A program made the position numbers and the translations under genes. From the NCBI RefSeq assembly GCF_031457955.1, contig NZ_JAVDXN010000012.1, forward strand, positions 38,768 to 102,767: 64,000 nucleotides of DNA, read 5' to 3'. This DNA is from Mixta sp031457955. GTDB lineage: Bacteria > Pseudomonadota > Gammaproteobacteria > Enterobacterales > Enterobacteriaceae. Shown piece after piece: positions 43,117 to 52,314 of the stretch (positions are counted from its first letter, which is position 1; every line of letters begins with the position of its first letter). The notes beneath the pieces were generated by a model. The model ran no database searches, was not told the origin of the DNA, and saw only the letters and a program-made list of their open reading frames with translations.

Positions 43117-43929
43117 TTATCCGGCGTTAGCGCTAAGCATCATACGCAAAACGTTAGCCGATTGCGTATCCGGAAGTGCGAGGATGGCGCGGTATAGGTC
43201 GATGGTCATATCACACATTTTTTGCCGATCCACATGTGCATCAGCAGGCGCATTCAGCCACTGTAAATCATCGCCCCAGGAAAGATACAGCTGCTGTACG
43301 ACGCGGTTTAGCTGTTGATGGGCCGCCGGGAGATCCACTGCCCGTTCTGCTCCCGTACTTTCCTGTAACAGTTGCTCAATCACTGCGCTGTCCTGCTGGA
43401 TCAGCTTTTCCGGCAGCAGCTGATTTAAATTAACGCCACCATTAACCTGCGGAAAAAGAAAGCGAAAGCAGAGTTTCACGTCGCGGGCGCGCAGGCTTTC
43501 CATCTGTTTTAACGACACCGCGATATAGCTATTGATGGCCGCATCCCCGGCGCGTCCAATGCGCTGATTAAGCAGATCGGTCAGCAGCGGGCGTAAATGC
43601 CCGAATGCCTGCGATGGGTTGACACCGGCACGCAGCTGCGCCGCTAATTCCTCGTTTAACTGTCGCCACAGCGCCGGTTCCTGCTGCTGGAGAAGACGAT
43701 AACCCGGTAAATGCATCAGCTGCGTCTGCGTCGCCTCAATGCGTGCCTGCAGGCGCATCTCCGGCAAAATAAGGTAACGGTAGCCAAGCCAGCCGCCCAA
43801 CAGCAGCGCCAGCGCTAGTGTCAGCCCTAAAGCCTTGATTCTGGAGAGCTGTTTGCGGCGGTATAAGGCGGTTAACGCGCCGATCAGCGCCACCAGCAAC
43901 AGCGCGCTGATAATAAGAGAAAGCTGCAA
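43117..43929 (-). CDS. Membrane-anchored protein of unknown function
   Basis: The 270-residue protein has two N-terminal membrane segments (LSLIISALLLVALIGALTALY and ALGLTLALALLLGGWLGYRYLIL), then a helical, Leu/Gln-rich soluble domain. A TTG at 43929, eight bases after AGGA, is the likely start (MQLSLIISALLL); the upstream frame to 43998 overlaps the Usp gene. No family recognised. It is the third gene of the IclR-Usp group, 22 bp after the Usp gene. Confidence 0.7.
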   Translation of the reverse strand: MQLSLIISALLLVALIGALTALYRRKQLSRIKALGLTLALALLLGGWLGYRYLILPEMRLQARIEATQTQLMHLPGYRLLQQQEPALWRQLNEELAAQLRAGVNPSQAFGHLRPLLTDLLNQRIGRAGDAAINSYIAVSLKQMESLRARDVKLCFRFLFPQVNGGVNLNQLLPEKLIQQDSAVIEQLLQESTGAERAVDLPAAHQQLNRVVQQLYLSWGDDLQWLNAPADAHVDRQKMCDMTIDLYRAILALPDTQSANVLRMMLSANAG

Positions 43930-43951
43930 AATGTTATTCCTGCCAAAGCCG

Positions 43952-44404
43952 CTACTGGGCGCGTACGTCCACCAGTACCGGACAATGGGCGCGCTCAATC
44001 ACCGCCGCGCTGACGGAACCTTTCAGCAGCCGGTTAAACGGTGAAAGGTGGCGGCGTCCCATAATAATCATTTGCGCATCCAGCGCGGCGGCCTGCGCCA
44101 CAATGGTTTCCGCCGATTCGCCCGCAACCACGCGTCCGCGTGCCGCGATCCCCGCGCCTAGCAGCTGAGCCAGCGCATGACGAATCACCAACTCCGCCGT
44201 GTTTTGCTCATCCAGCGCCGCGCCAAAATCATTAGGATCTTCGCCTGCGGTAATATCCAGCGGTTCACCGCAGGTGGCGTAAGCGGGATCGATACAGCAC
44301 AGCACCAGTACCTGCGCCTTTAACGCTCGTGCCTGTTCCGTTGCCAGAGAGATAACTTTACGTGAGTGATCCGAGTTATCTATTGCCACCAGTAAGGTTG
44401 TCAT
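43952..44404 (-). CDS. Universal stress protein (UspA family)
   Basis: The 150-residue protein begins MTTLLVAIDNSDHSRKVISLATEQA and has the ATP-binding type end MGRRHLSPFNRLLKGSVSAAVIERAHCPVLVD (G-2x-G-9x-G-S/T-like motif, here G-R-R ... L-K-G-S-V-S). It is therefore of the nucleotide-binding subgroup. It lies 12 bp after the IclR-type regulator gene and is probably co-transcribed. Confidence 0.9.
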   Translation of the reverse strand: MTTLLVAIDNSDHSRKVISLATEQARALKAQVLVLCCIDPAYATCGEPLDITAGEDPNDFGAALDEQNTAELVIRHALAQLLGAGIAARGRVVAGESAETIVAQAAALDAQMIIMGRRHLSPFNRLLKGSVSAAVIERAHCPVLVDVRAQ

Positions 44405-44416
44405 TTGGTTTATTCC

Positions 44417-45205
44417 TCAGTCATGCGCCAGATGTTTACCAATTTCACGCGTCATCGCTTCTTTACACTTTAGTATTTCTGCGCGATAGAGTGCTTCATT
44501 CTTATGGAAACGCGCCGCCGGAACCAGCAGCGAAACGGCAAAGCGCCCCAGTAACGTATCCAGCGCCACGCCCATGGTCGAGATCCCTTCTAACGTCTCG
44601 CCACGATCGAAAGAGACGCCGGTCTGGCGGATCGCTTTTAACTGCCGCAGCAGTTCCGGCAGCGTTTTGATGGTGTTTTCGGTAATGGCGTCCCAGGATT
44701 CTCCCACCAGCGCCCGCACGTCGTCGTCGCTCTCCAGCGCCAACAGCGCCCGTCCGCCTGAGGTGCTGAACAGAGGCAGATTCAGCCCCATGCGCGGCAC
44801 CACGCGCAGTTCCCGATCGGCAACGATAAAATGCACAATCGCCAGCTGCGTGCCGCTGGCGCGCGCCAGCGAAACGGTTTCGCCGGTGGCGTCGCTTAGC
44901 GCCTGTAACGAAGGGCGGGCCACCTCCACGACGTCCGTATGTACGCTGGAGATCAGGCGCAGCAGCGCAGGCCCCAGACGCACGCCGCCTGCGCCATGGC
45001 TACGCACCATTTGCGTCGCGTCCAGCGCCGCGACAATGCGCTGCACCGTTGAACGTGGTAAATCCACCGCCTGAGCAATTTCACCCAGGCTCATGCCGCC
45101 CGGCTGCTCGCCCAGGGCATTAAGAATTTTTGCTGCGCGAGCAATCACCTGGATGCCGCCCGTTTTCTCATCGTCACGACAAGACGGTTTTTCAGACATG
45201 AACAT
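44417..45205 (-). CDS. IclR-family transcriptional regulator
   Basis: The 262-residue protein has an N-terminal winged HTH (GGMSLGEIAQAVDLPRSTVQRIVAALDA) and a C-terminal IclR effector-binding domain (VARPSLQALSDATGETVSLARASG ... FSTSGGRALLALES). It is divergent from an MFS/HlyD efflux pair, with two copies of a 19-bp palindromic site between them; control of that pair is the natural inference. The ATG at 45199 is an alternative start. Confidence 0.92.
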   Translation of the reverse strand: MFMSEKPSCRDDEKTGGIQVIARAAKILNALGEQPGGMSLGEIAQAVDLPRSTVQRIVAALDATQMVRSHGAGGVRLGPALLRLISSVHTDVVEVARPSLQALSDATGETVSLARASGTQLAIVHFIVADRELRVVPRMGLNLPLFSTSGGRALLALESDDDVRALVGESWDAITENTIKTLPELLRQLKAIRQTGVSFDRGETLEGISTMGVALDTLLGRFAVSLLVPAARFHKNEALYRAEILKCKEAMTREIGKHLAHD

Positions 45206-45266
45206 GCTGTTCTCTTTCCATGAAAGGCGCCGATACTGTAGCGCGTTTTATGCCGCTTTCCCACCC

Positions 45267-45333
45267 TGTACCGCATTGCAATACATCTAATCGCCATGTA
45301 AGATGCGCGCTCGCTGTATCGCATCACAATACA
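45267..45333. promoter_or_regulatory. Two copies of a 19-bp operator in the IclR/efflux gap
   Basis: TGTACCGCATTGCAATACA (45267-45285) and TGTATCGCATCACAATACA (45315-45333) share 16 of 19 positions, start 48 bp apart and are each imperfect palindromes (TGTA...TACA ends). The right copy lies just upstream of a CATAAT -10-like box, so binding could repress the efflux genes. Confidence 0.7.
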
Positions 45334-45368
45334 CCTCACCATAATAAAAACGCTATGGAGTACCTGCT

Positions 45369-46976
45369 ATGAACGGTCAGCCTGCCGCTGCACCGGCTCC
45401 CCACCCTTTTACCCTGCGGCTGGCGCTGGGTCTGGTCGGGGTGCTGATTGCCGCCCTCGCTTCCGGGCTTAACGATCGCGTCACCGATATTGCGCTGGCC
45501 GATATTCGCGCTGCGCTGGGCATCAGCCATGACCAGGGAAGCTGGTTAATTGCCAGCTACCAAGCGGCTGAAGTCGCGGCGATGATGATTGCGCCCTGGT
45601 TTGCCGTTACGCTATCGCTGCGTCGCTTTGCGCTTGGCGTAGCGTTTGGCTTTGGTCTGACGGCGGCGCTGCTGCCTTTTATTACGCATTATCCGTTATT
45701 CCTGGCGCTGCGTGTGCTGCAGGGCATTTTCGGCGGTGCGCTGCCGCCGCTGCTGATGACCGTCGCCCTGCGCTTTCTGCCGCCGCCGCTAAAACTTTAC
45801 GGATTGAGCGCGTATGCGTTAACCGCCACTTTCGGCCCGAATATGGCGGCCAGCCTTGCCGCCTTCTGGACCGACAGCGTGGGCTGGGCGTTTGTTTTTT
45901 GGCAGATTATTCCGGCAATGCTGATCGCCATGCTGCTGATTGGCTGGGGCCTTCCTCAGGATCCCACGCGCTTTGAGCGTTTTCGCCAGATGGATCTGTT
46001 CGGCATGCTTACCGGCTGTAGCGGTGTTGCGCTACTGATTTTGGTGTTAAATCACGGGGAACGCCTAGACTGGCTGAGTTCGCCGCTGATTAGCGCCATG
46101 CTGCTGGCAAGCGTGGCGCTGTTGGTGACCTTCCTGATTAATGAATGGTTTCATCCGCTGCCGCTGTTTCGTCTGCAAATGCTGTCGCGTCCCAATCTGA
46201 CGCACGGTTTGCTGACGCTGGCGGGCGTACTGCTGGTGGCGCTTTCTGGTTCCGCGCTGCCTTCGGCCTACTTTGCGCAGGTGGAAGGGTTTCGTACCGC
46301 GCAGTTTGCGCCGTTAGCGCTGATGATTGGCGCGCCGCAACTGCTGATTGCGCCGTTTATCGCCATGCTGCTGAATTTGCGCTGGATAGACTGCCGCTGG
46401 GTGCTCTCCTGCGGCGCGCTGCTGATGGCGGGCTCCTGCCTGATGGGAACACAGCTCACCAGCGACTGGGCGCGCCAGAATTTTTGGCTGATCCAGATCA
46501 TGCAGGCTTTTGGTCAGCCGATGATGATTTTGCCGGTGCTAATGAGCGCAACGTCGGTGGTGATGCCGCCGGAAGGCCCGTTTGCTTCGGCGATGTTTAA
46601 TACCGTGCGCGGCTTTTCCAGCGTCGCGGCCGGTACGCTGGTGCAGTGGTTTATCAGCCATCGAGAACAGTTTCACTCCCATATCTTGCTGGACGGCGCT
46701 GCCAACCGCAGCTGGCTGTTACGCGCCGGGTCGGCCAGCGATGCCAGCAGCTCGGCACCGCTGCTGCCGGACGGCAGTATCAGCTCCACAGAGAATATTG
46801 CGCACTTCTCCACGCTGATCAGGCATCAGGCGCAGATATTAAGCATCAGCGATAGCTATCTGCTGCTGATCGCGATTGCGCTGTTGCTGATTCTGCTTAC
46901 CGCCTGGCTGCCGAAACGCGTCTGGCCGCCGCAAACGCTATTACAACAACCTGTTATCTCAAAACCGGGAACTTAA
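45369..46976 (+). CDS. MFS efflux pump, DHA2/EmrB-type
   Basis: The 535-residue protein has about fourteen membrane segments with DHA2-family signs: an early charged motif (LNDRVTDIALADIRAALGISHDQGSWLIASYQAAE) and the motif-C-like LPPPLKLYGLSAYALTATFGPNMAASL. It pairs with the HlyD-family adaptor that follows two bases later, as EmrAB/EmrKY do, to form a tripartite pump with an outer-membrane channel. The substrate is unknown; aromatic acids or hydrophobic drugs are common for such pairs. Confidence 0.9.
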   Translation: MNGQPAAAPAPHPFTLRLALGLVGVLIAALASGLNDRVTDIALADIRAALGISHDQGSWLIASYQAAEVAAMMIAPWFAVTLSLRRFALGVAFGFGLTAALLPFITHYPLFLALRVLQGIFGGALPPLLMTVALRFLPPPLKLYGLSAYALTATFGPNMAASLAAFWTDSVGWAFVFWQIIPAMLIAMLLIGWGLPQDPTRFERFRQMDLFGMLTGCSGVALLILVLNHGERLDWLSSPLISAMLLASVALLVTFLINEWFHPLPLFRLQMLSRPNLTHGLLTLAGVLLVALSGSALPSAYFAQVEGFRTAQFAPLALMIGAPQLLIAPFIAMLLNLRWIDCRWVLSCGALLMAGSCLMGTQLTSDWARQNFWLIQIMQAFGQPMMILPVLMSATSVVMPPEGPFASAMFNTVRGFSSVAAGTLVQWFISHREQFHSHILLDGAANRSWLLRAGSASDASSSAPLLPDGSISSTENIAHFSTLIRHQAQILSISDSYLLLIAIALLLILLTAWLPKRVWPPQTLLQQPVISKPGT

Positions 46977-46978
46977 CG

Positions 46979-48007
46979 ATGTCTTTAACTCCTGCTAAAC
47001 GCACCGGCCTGTTGGCGGCGCTGTTAATTGCTTTACTGGCAATGGCTTTTTTTATCTGGTCCAGCATGACGCGGGCCGACTATCGCACCGATGACGCCTG
47101 GGTCACCGCAGACTACACGCTGGTTGCGCCGAAAATTTCGGGCTATATCAGCGAGGTGATGGTGCGCGATAACCAGCGGGTGAAAGCGGGCGACCTGCTC
47201 GCGACGCTGGATGACCGCGACTACCGCGTAGCGCTGGAGAGCGCCGAGGCGAAACAGCAGCTAAGCGAGGCGAAGCTCGCCAGCATTGTTGCCCAGCGTG
47301 AGCAGCAGCAGGCGGTGATTGCGCAACAAAAAGCGGCGGTTAACGCCAGCCAGGCGACGTTAAGCTATGCCGGACAAAATGCCGATCGCTATCGTCGTCT
47401 GTTGCAGAGCGGCACCGCCACCGCCGACGAGCAGCAGAAGGCCAGCTCCACGATGCGTTCTGCCGCTGCGCAGGTTGAGCAAAACCGCGCGGCGGTGCTG
47501 GCCGCAGAAAAGGAAACCGCTATTTTACTCGCCAGCCAGAAACAGGCGGAAGCCGATATTGCGGCGGCGAAGGCGGCGGTGGATCAGGCGCGGCTGAATC
47601 TTTCTTATACGCGGATTGTGGCGCCGGTGAGCGGGATGGTAGGCCAGCGCGCACTGCGTCAGGGCGCTTATGTCTCTGCCGGAAGCCGCCTGCTGGCGCT
47701 GGTGCCGCTGGAGCAGAGCTATATTATCGCTAACTATCTGGAGACCCAGCTGGACCATGTGCAGCCCGGCCAGGCGGTGGCGATCAGCGTTGATGCGCTG
47801 CCTGGTCAGCATTTTCGCGGTCACGTTGACAGCATCGCGCCCGCCACCGGCGCAACCTTTTCCGCGATTGCGGCGGATAACGCCACCGGTAATTTCACCA
47901 AAGTGGTACAGCGTCTGCCGGTGAAAATCGTGCTGGATAACGATCAGCCGAACCTGGCGCATCTGCGGGTGGGCATGTCGGTAATACCGGAAATTGCCGT
48001 GAAATAA
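46979..48007 (+). CDS. HlyD-family membrane fusion protein, EmrA-type
   Basis: The 342-residue periplasmic adaptor has one N-terminal membrane segment (LLAALLIALLAMAFFIW), a lipoyl/barrel-sandwich domain (YTLVAPKISGYISEVMVRDNQRVKAGDLLATLDDRDY), a long alpha-hairpin rich in Ala/Gln/Glu (about residues 85-210), and the return lipoyl half (ARLNLSYTRIVAPVSGMVGQRALRQGAYV). Only two bases separate it from the MFS gene. Confidence 0.93.
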   Translation: MSLTPAKRTGLLAALLIALLAMAFFIWSSMTRADYRTDDAWVTADYTLVAPKISGYISEVMVRDNQRVKAGDLLATLDDRDYRVALESAEAKQQLSEAKLASIVAQREQQQAVIAQQKAAVNASQATLSYAGQNADRYRRLLQSGTATADEQQKASSTMRSAAAQVEQNRAAVLAAEKETAILLASQKQAEADIAAAKAAVDQARLNLSYTRIVAPVSGMVGQRALRQGAYVSAGSRLLALVPLEQSYIIANYLETQLDHVQPGQAVAISVDALPGQHFRGHVDSIAPATGATFSAIAADNATGNFTKVVQRLPVKIVLDNDQPNLAHLRVGMSVIPEIAVK

Positions 48008-48214
48008 GGGTACGGCTGCCGGGCTACGGCTCGGAGCATGCCTATTTATTTTGTGATCGAATCCGCGTAAATTAGCGCGCGATCCCGTTCTGAGTTATTC
48101 AGAACTCACCGGAACAACGGCGTCGCGCCAAAGAAAGCATGCCTTGTTCTTATTCTGTTTGCGTTATGCAGGTTTGGGATCGCCACTGATATAATCGCTC
48201 AGAGGAGTTGTCAG
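48008..48214. other. Gap with promoter of ypdK
   Basis: An extended -10 promoter (TGATATAAT ending at 48196) precedes ypdK. A stem-loop GTTCTGA/TCAGAAC at 48090-48109 has no U-run. Nothing else is recognised. Confidence 0.5.
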
Positions 48215-48286
48215 GTGAAATATGCATTGATGGGAATCTCTTTTTTCCTGTTAGTCTGGGTTGGCACGTTCATGTTAATGCTGTAA
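48215..48286 (+). CDS. ypdK: YpdK, 23-residue membrane protein
   Basis: A GTG start after AGGAG opens a 23-codon gene: MKYALMGISFFLLVWVGTFM followed by LML. It aligns without gaps to E. coli YpdK (MKYFFMGISFMVIVWAGTFA followed by LMI), a verified small single-span membrane protein encoded beside alaC. Function unknown. A stem-loop GGGCGAC/GTCGCCC (48300-48323) lies between it and the end of convergent alaC. Confidence 0.88.
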   Translation: MKYALMGISFFLLVWVGTFMLML

Positions 48287-48330
48287 GCATGCAAAAATAG
48301 GGGCGACATACTCTGTCGCCCGATTTATTG

Positions 48331-49596
48331 CTACTCCGGCGCAACGTCGCTTTTCAGATTGCTCTCCCCTGCTTCGCTGCTTTTGCCGTTCGCCGGCAGA
48401 ATGCCATCGGCGCGAAACATCGCTTTAATCCCGCGCACCGCCTGACGAATGCGGTCGCAATTCTCGATTAACGCAAAGCGCACATGGGTATCGCCATAGT
48501 CGCCAAAGCCCACGCCGGGCGAAACGCATACCTTCGCCTCCTGCAGCAGCCGTTTGGCAAACTCCAGCGAGCCCAGCTCTGCATAGCGATCGGGAATTTT
48601 TGCCCAGACGTACATAGACGCTTTCGGCACATCCACCATCCAGCCCGCCTCATGCAGCCCTTTTACCAGCACGTCGCGGCGACGCTTATACTGCTGCGCG
48701 ATATCGCGTACGCACTGCTGATCCCCTTCCAGCGCGGCAATAGCCGCCACCTGCAATGGCGTAAAGGTGCCGTAATCGTGATAGCTTTTAATGCGCGCCA
48801 GCGCCGCCACCAGATCTTTGTTGCCTACCATAAAGCCGATGCGCCAGCCTGCCATGTTGTAGCTTTTCGACAGCGTGAAAAACTCAACCGCCACGTCGCG
48901 CGCGCCCGGCACCTGCATAATCGAAGGCGCTTTCCAGCCATCGTATACAATGTCGGCGTAGGCCAGATCGTGGATCACCAGCACGTTGTACTGCTTCGCC
49001 AGCGCAATTACTCGTTCAAAAAAATCGAGCTCGACGCACTGAGAGGTAGGATTAGAGGGAAAACCGAGGATCATCATTTTCGGCTTGGGGTAACTCTCGC
49101 GAATCGCCCTTTCCAGCTCGTTAAAAAAATCCACCCCGGCCACCAGCGGCACCGAACGCACCTGCGCGCCCGCGATCACCGCGCCGTAAATATGGATAGG
49201 ATAACTGGGATTAGGCACCAGCACGGTATCGCCGTGATCGAGCGTTGCCAGCATCAGATGCGCCAGCCCCTCTTTTGAGCCGATAGTGACAATGGCTTCT
49301 AATTCGGGATCGATGTCGACAGCGTAGCGGTCGGCGTACCAGCGCGAAATGGCCCGACGCAGGCGCGGAATACCGCGTGAGGTGGAGTAACCGTGCGTAT
49401 CGTCACGCTGCGCCACCTGGCACAGTTTTTCCACGATATGCGGCGGCGTCGCGCCGTCCGGGTTACCCATGCTGAAATCGATAATATCTTCACCGCGCCG
49501 ACGCGCCGCCATTTTCAATTCAGCGGTAATGTTAAACACGTAAGGGGGAAGGCGTTCAATACGAGAGAAACGACGAGATGAGCTGTTATCAGCCAT
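48331..49596 (-). CDS. alaC: Alanine transaminase AlaC
   Basis: AlaC makes L-alanine from pyruvate with glutamate. This PLP enzyme of fold type I has the Schiff-base Lys in FFTLSKSYNMAGWRIGF and conserved DIIDFSMGNPDGATPPHIVEKL, NPSYPIHIYGAVIAGAQV and FPSNPTSQCVELDFFE. The start MADNSSSRRFSRIERLPPYVFN at 49596 follows AGAGGAT; an open frame to 49770 is unconserved. 421 residues, with a slightly longer C-terminus than E. coli (412). Confidence 0.96.
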   Translation of the reverse strand: MADNSSSRRFSRIERLPPYVFNITAELKMAARRRGEDIIDFSMGNPDGATPPHIVEKLCQVAQRDDTHGYSTSRGIPRLRRAISRWYADRYAVDIDPELEAIVTIGSKEGLAHLMLATLDHGDTVLVPNPSYPIHIYGAVIAGAQVRSVPLVAGVDFFNELERAIRESYPKPKMMILGFPSNPTSQCVELDFFERVIALAKQYNVLVIHDLAYADIVYDGWKAPSIMQVPGARDVAVEFFTLSKSYNMAGWRIGFMVGNKDLVAALARIKSYHDYGTFTPLQVAAIAALEGDQQCVRDIAQQYKRRRDVLVKGLHEAGWMVDVPKASMYVWAKIPDRYAELGSLEFAKRLLQEAKVCVSPGVGFGDYGDTHVRFALIENCDRIRQAVRGIKAMFRADGILPANGKSSEAGESNLKSDVAPE

Positions 49597-49804
49597 AGCA
49601 TCCTCTGAATAGACGTAAGCGCCCGGACCGTCCGAGCGACGCTGACCGCAAAACGGTCGAATAATCAACATAGCCTGGCCGCCACGCGCTTGTCGAGCAC
49701 GCAGAAAAAATAAACTTTTATCGAGCGGGGGGCGGAAAAGTGCGAAGATCGTAGCGCCCTGTGGCCGCATTTTTTATCATGTGGCCTCTTAATCACGCCA
49801 TGAG

Positions 49805-51511
49805 ATGCCTGTGCAATCTATATTCGATATGCTGCTGGCGGTGTTTGACCGCGCCGCGTTGATGCTGATCTGCCTGTTTTTTTTGACGCGCACGCGCCAC
49901 TTTCGCCAGCTACTGCAAAAAGATGAACACTCGCGCCAGGAGCTGCTGGCGGTGACCGCGATTTTCTCCCTGTTTGCCCTGTTCAGCACCTGGTCGGCGG
50001 TGAATGTGGAAGGTTCGCTGCTGAACGTGCGCACCATTGCCGTGATGTCCGGCGGCATTCTGTTTGGTCCGTGGGTGGGCATCGTTACCGGAATTATCGC
50101 CGGGCTGCATCGATTTTTAATCGATATTCACGGCGTCTCGTCGGTGCCCTGTTTGATTACCAGCATCATCGCTGGCGTGGTCTCCGGCTGGATTAACCTG
50201 AAAGTGCCGAAGGCGCAGCGCTGGCGGCTCGGCATTCTCGGCGGCATGCTGTGCGAAGCACTGACCATGCTGCTGATTCTGCTCTGGGCCAGGCCTCCGG
50301 CGCTGGGCATTGAGATTGTTTCTGAGATTTCGATTCCGATGATTTTGGGCGCGGTCAGCATCGGTTTGATTGTGCTGCTGGTGCAGAGCGTGGAAGGGGA
50401 AAAAGAGGCAGTTGCCGCGCGTCACGCCAAGCTGGCGCTGGATATCGCCAATAAAACCTTGCCGCTGTTCCGCCAGGTTAACAGCGACTCGCTGCGTCAG
50501 GTGTGTGAAATTATTTGCAACGACATCAACGCCGACGCCGTGGCAATGACCAATAAGCATCAGATCCTTGCCTATGTCGGCTACGGCGAACAGCATTATC
50601 GTGAGGGCGACGACAGCCTGAGTCCCACCACCCGTCAGGCGATCAATTACGGCAAAATCATTATTAAAAACAATGATGAGGCCTACCGTACGCGCGATAT
50701 TCACTCCATGATCGTTATTCCGCTGTGGGAAAAAGGGGAAGTCACCGGCACGCTGAAAATCTATTATCGCCATGCGCACCGTATTACCTGGTCGCTGAAG
50801 GAGATGGCGGTCGGCCTGTCACAGATTATCTCTACCCAGCTGGAAGTGTCGCGTACCGAGCAGCTGCGTGAAATGGCCAACAAGGCGGAACTGCGCGCCT
50901 TGCAAAGCAAAATTAACCCGCATTTTCTGTTTAACGCGCTGAACGCCATCTCTTCCTCGATTCGCCTTAATCCCGATACTGCGCGTCAGCTGATTATTAA
51001 TCTATCGCGCTATCTACGCTATAACCTTGAGCTGAACGATGACGAGCCGATCGATATTAAAAAAGAGCTTTATCAGGTGAAAGATTATATCGCCATCGAG
51101 CAGGCGCGCTTTGGCGATAAGCTGACCATGATTTATCACATCGACGAAGAGTTAAACTGCGTGCTGCCCAGCCTGCTGATTCAGCCGCTGGTGGAAAATG
51201 CGATTGTGCATGGCATCCAGCCCTGCCGCGGTAAAGGGGTGGTGACGCTGTCGGTTGAGGATCTTGGCGATCGGGTGCGGATCGCGGTGCGCGATACCGG
51301 CAACGGCATCAGCGATGAGGTCATCGCCCGCGTGCAGCGTAACGAAATGCCGGGCAATAAGATTGGCCTGCTGAATGTGCATCATCGCGTTAAGCTGCTG
51401 TATGGCGGCGGGCTACAGATTACGCAGCTGCATCCGGGCACCGAAATTGCCTTTTTCATCAGCAAGAACGGTGAAAAACTGCCGGAAAAAACGCTGTCGC
51501 TGACGGCCTGA
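49805..51511 (+). CDS. ypdA: Pyruvate-sensing histidine kinase YpdA
   Basis: LytS-type kinase: six to eight N-terminal membrane segments of the 5TM-5TMR_LYT fold (RALLMLICLFFL-type start, GGILFGPWVGIVTGIIAGLHRFLID), a GAF-like domain, then the His kinase core (phospho-His in LRALQSKINPHFLFNALNAISSSI) and an ATPase domain (QPLVENAIVHGIQP, DTGNGISDEV). It matches E. coli YpdA (565 aa). A GTG at 49811 (MQSIFDMLLAV) would give the same N-terminal length as E. coli. It forms an operon with ypdB. Confidence 0.94.
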   Translation: MPVQSIFDMLLAVFDRAALMLICLFFLTRTRHFRQLLQKDEHSRQELLAVTAIFSLFALFSTWSAVNVEGSLLNVRTIAVMSGGILFGPWVGIVTGIIAGLHRFLIDIHGVSSVPCLITSIIAGVVSGWINLKVPKAQRWRLGILGGMLCEALTMLLILLWARPPALGIEIVSEISIPMILGAVSIGLIVLLVQSVEGEKEAVAARHAKLALDIANKTLPLFRQVNSDSLRQVCEIICNDINADAVAMTNKHQILAYVGYGEQHYREGDDSLSPTTRQAINYGKIIIKNNDEAYRTRDIHSMIVIPLWEKGEVTGTLKIYYRHAHRITWSLKEMAVGLSQIISTQLEVSRTEQLREMANKAELRALQSKINPHFLFNALNAISSSIRLNPDTARQLIINLSRYLRYNLELNDDEPIDIKKELYQVKDYIAIEQARFGDKLTMIYHIDEELNCVLPSLLIQPLVENAIVHGIQPCRGKGVVTLSVEDLGDRVRIAVRDTGNGISDEVIARVQRNEMPGNKIGLLNVHHRVKLLYGGGLQITQLHPGTEIAFFISKNGEKLPEKTLSLTA

Positions 51512-51524
51512 AGAGGAGAGGCAA

Positions 51525-52256
51525 GTGAAAGCCATCATTGTGGAAGATGAGTTTTTGGCGCAGCAGGAGCTGAGCTGGATGATTAAGCAGCACAGCAGCA
51601 TCGATATTGTCGCCTGCTTCGATGACGGCCTCGACGTGCTGAAGTTTCTGCAACATAACGACGTCGACGTGATCTTTCTGGATATTAATATTCCGTCGCT
51701 GGATGGCGTGCTGCTGGCGCAAAACATCAGCAAATTCGCCCATAAGCCGCAAATCGTCTTTATTACCGCCTGGAAAGAGCATGCGGTACAGGCGTTTGAG
51801 CTGGAAGCCTTTGACTACATTCTGAAGCCCTACCACGAATCGCGTATCGTCAGCATGCTGCATAAGCTGGAAGCGCACGGGCAACAGCAGCCCGCCGCGC
51901 CGGATGCCTCCACGCTGCGTCCGGTGGCGCAAACCGTTAACCTGATGCGGGACGAGCGGATTATCGTAACGGATATCAATGAGATCTATTATCTGGAAGC
52001 GCATGAAAAACTGACGTTTGTCTATACGCGGCGTGAGGAGTATGTGATGTCGGTGGCGATGAGCGAGTTTTGCAGCCGACTGCCGGAGAGCCAGTTTTTC
52101 CGCTGCCATCGCTCTTATTGCGTCAATCTGAACAAGATCCGTGAAATCGAACCCTGGTTTAATAACACCTATCTGCTGCGGCTACGCGATCTGGATTTTC
52201 AGGTGCCGGTAAGCCGCAGTAAAGTCAAAGCGTTTCGCCAGCTGATGCGCCTGTAA
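51525..52256 (+). CDS. ypdB: LytTR-family response regulator YpdB
   Basis: Response regulator with a receiver domain (Asp phosphorylation site in VDVIFLDINIPSLDG near residue 53, Lys in FDYILKPYHESR) and a C-terminal LytTR DNA-binding domain (INEIYYLEAHEKLTFVYT, FFRCHRSYCVNLNKIREIEPWFNNTYLLRL, VPVSRSKVKAFRQLM). The start is a GTG, 13 bp after ypdA. In E. coli it activates yhjX on pyruvate; yhjX is at 34972 here. Confidence 0.95.
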   Translation: MKAIIVEDEFLAQQELSWMIKQHSSIDIVACFDDGLDVLKFLQHNDVDVIFLDINIPSLDGVLLAQNISKFAHKPQIVFITAWKEHAVQAFELEAFDYILKPYHESRIVSMLHKLEAHGQQQPAAPDASTLRPVAQTVNLMRDERIIVTDINEIYYLEAHEKLTFVYTRREEYVMSVAMSEFCSRLPESQFFRCHRSYCVNLNKIREIEPWFNNTYLLRLRDLDFQVPVSRSKVKAFRQLMRL

Positions 52257-52272
52257 GGCGAGCCAGCGCTAA

Positions 52273-52306
52273 CCGTTTTAGCCTGCGTACGCGCAGGCTA
52301 AAACGG
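52273..52306. terminator. Bidirectional terminator between ypdB and glk
   Basis: CGTTTTAGCCTGCG/CGCAGGCTAAAACG, a perfect 14-bp stem with a 4-base loop and T/A runs in both arms, in a convergent gap. Confidence 0.85.
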
Positions 52307-52314
52307 TGGCAGGA

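Noticed and set aside
45336..45530. 64-codon minus-strand frame overlapping the efflux gene start
   Set aside because: Antisense to a clear MFS gene start; no RBS or similarity.
48484..49278. 264-codon frame opposite alaC
   Set aside because: Shadow frame with His/Arg-rich composition; alaC is intact on the other strand.
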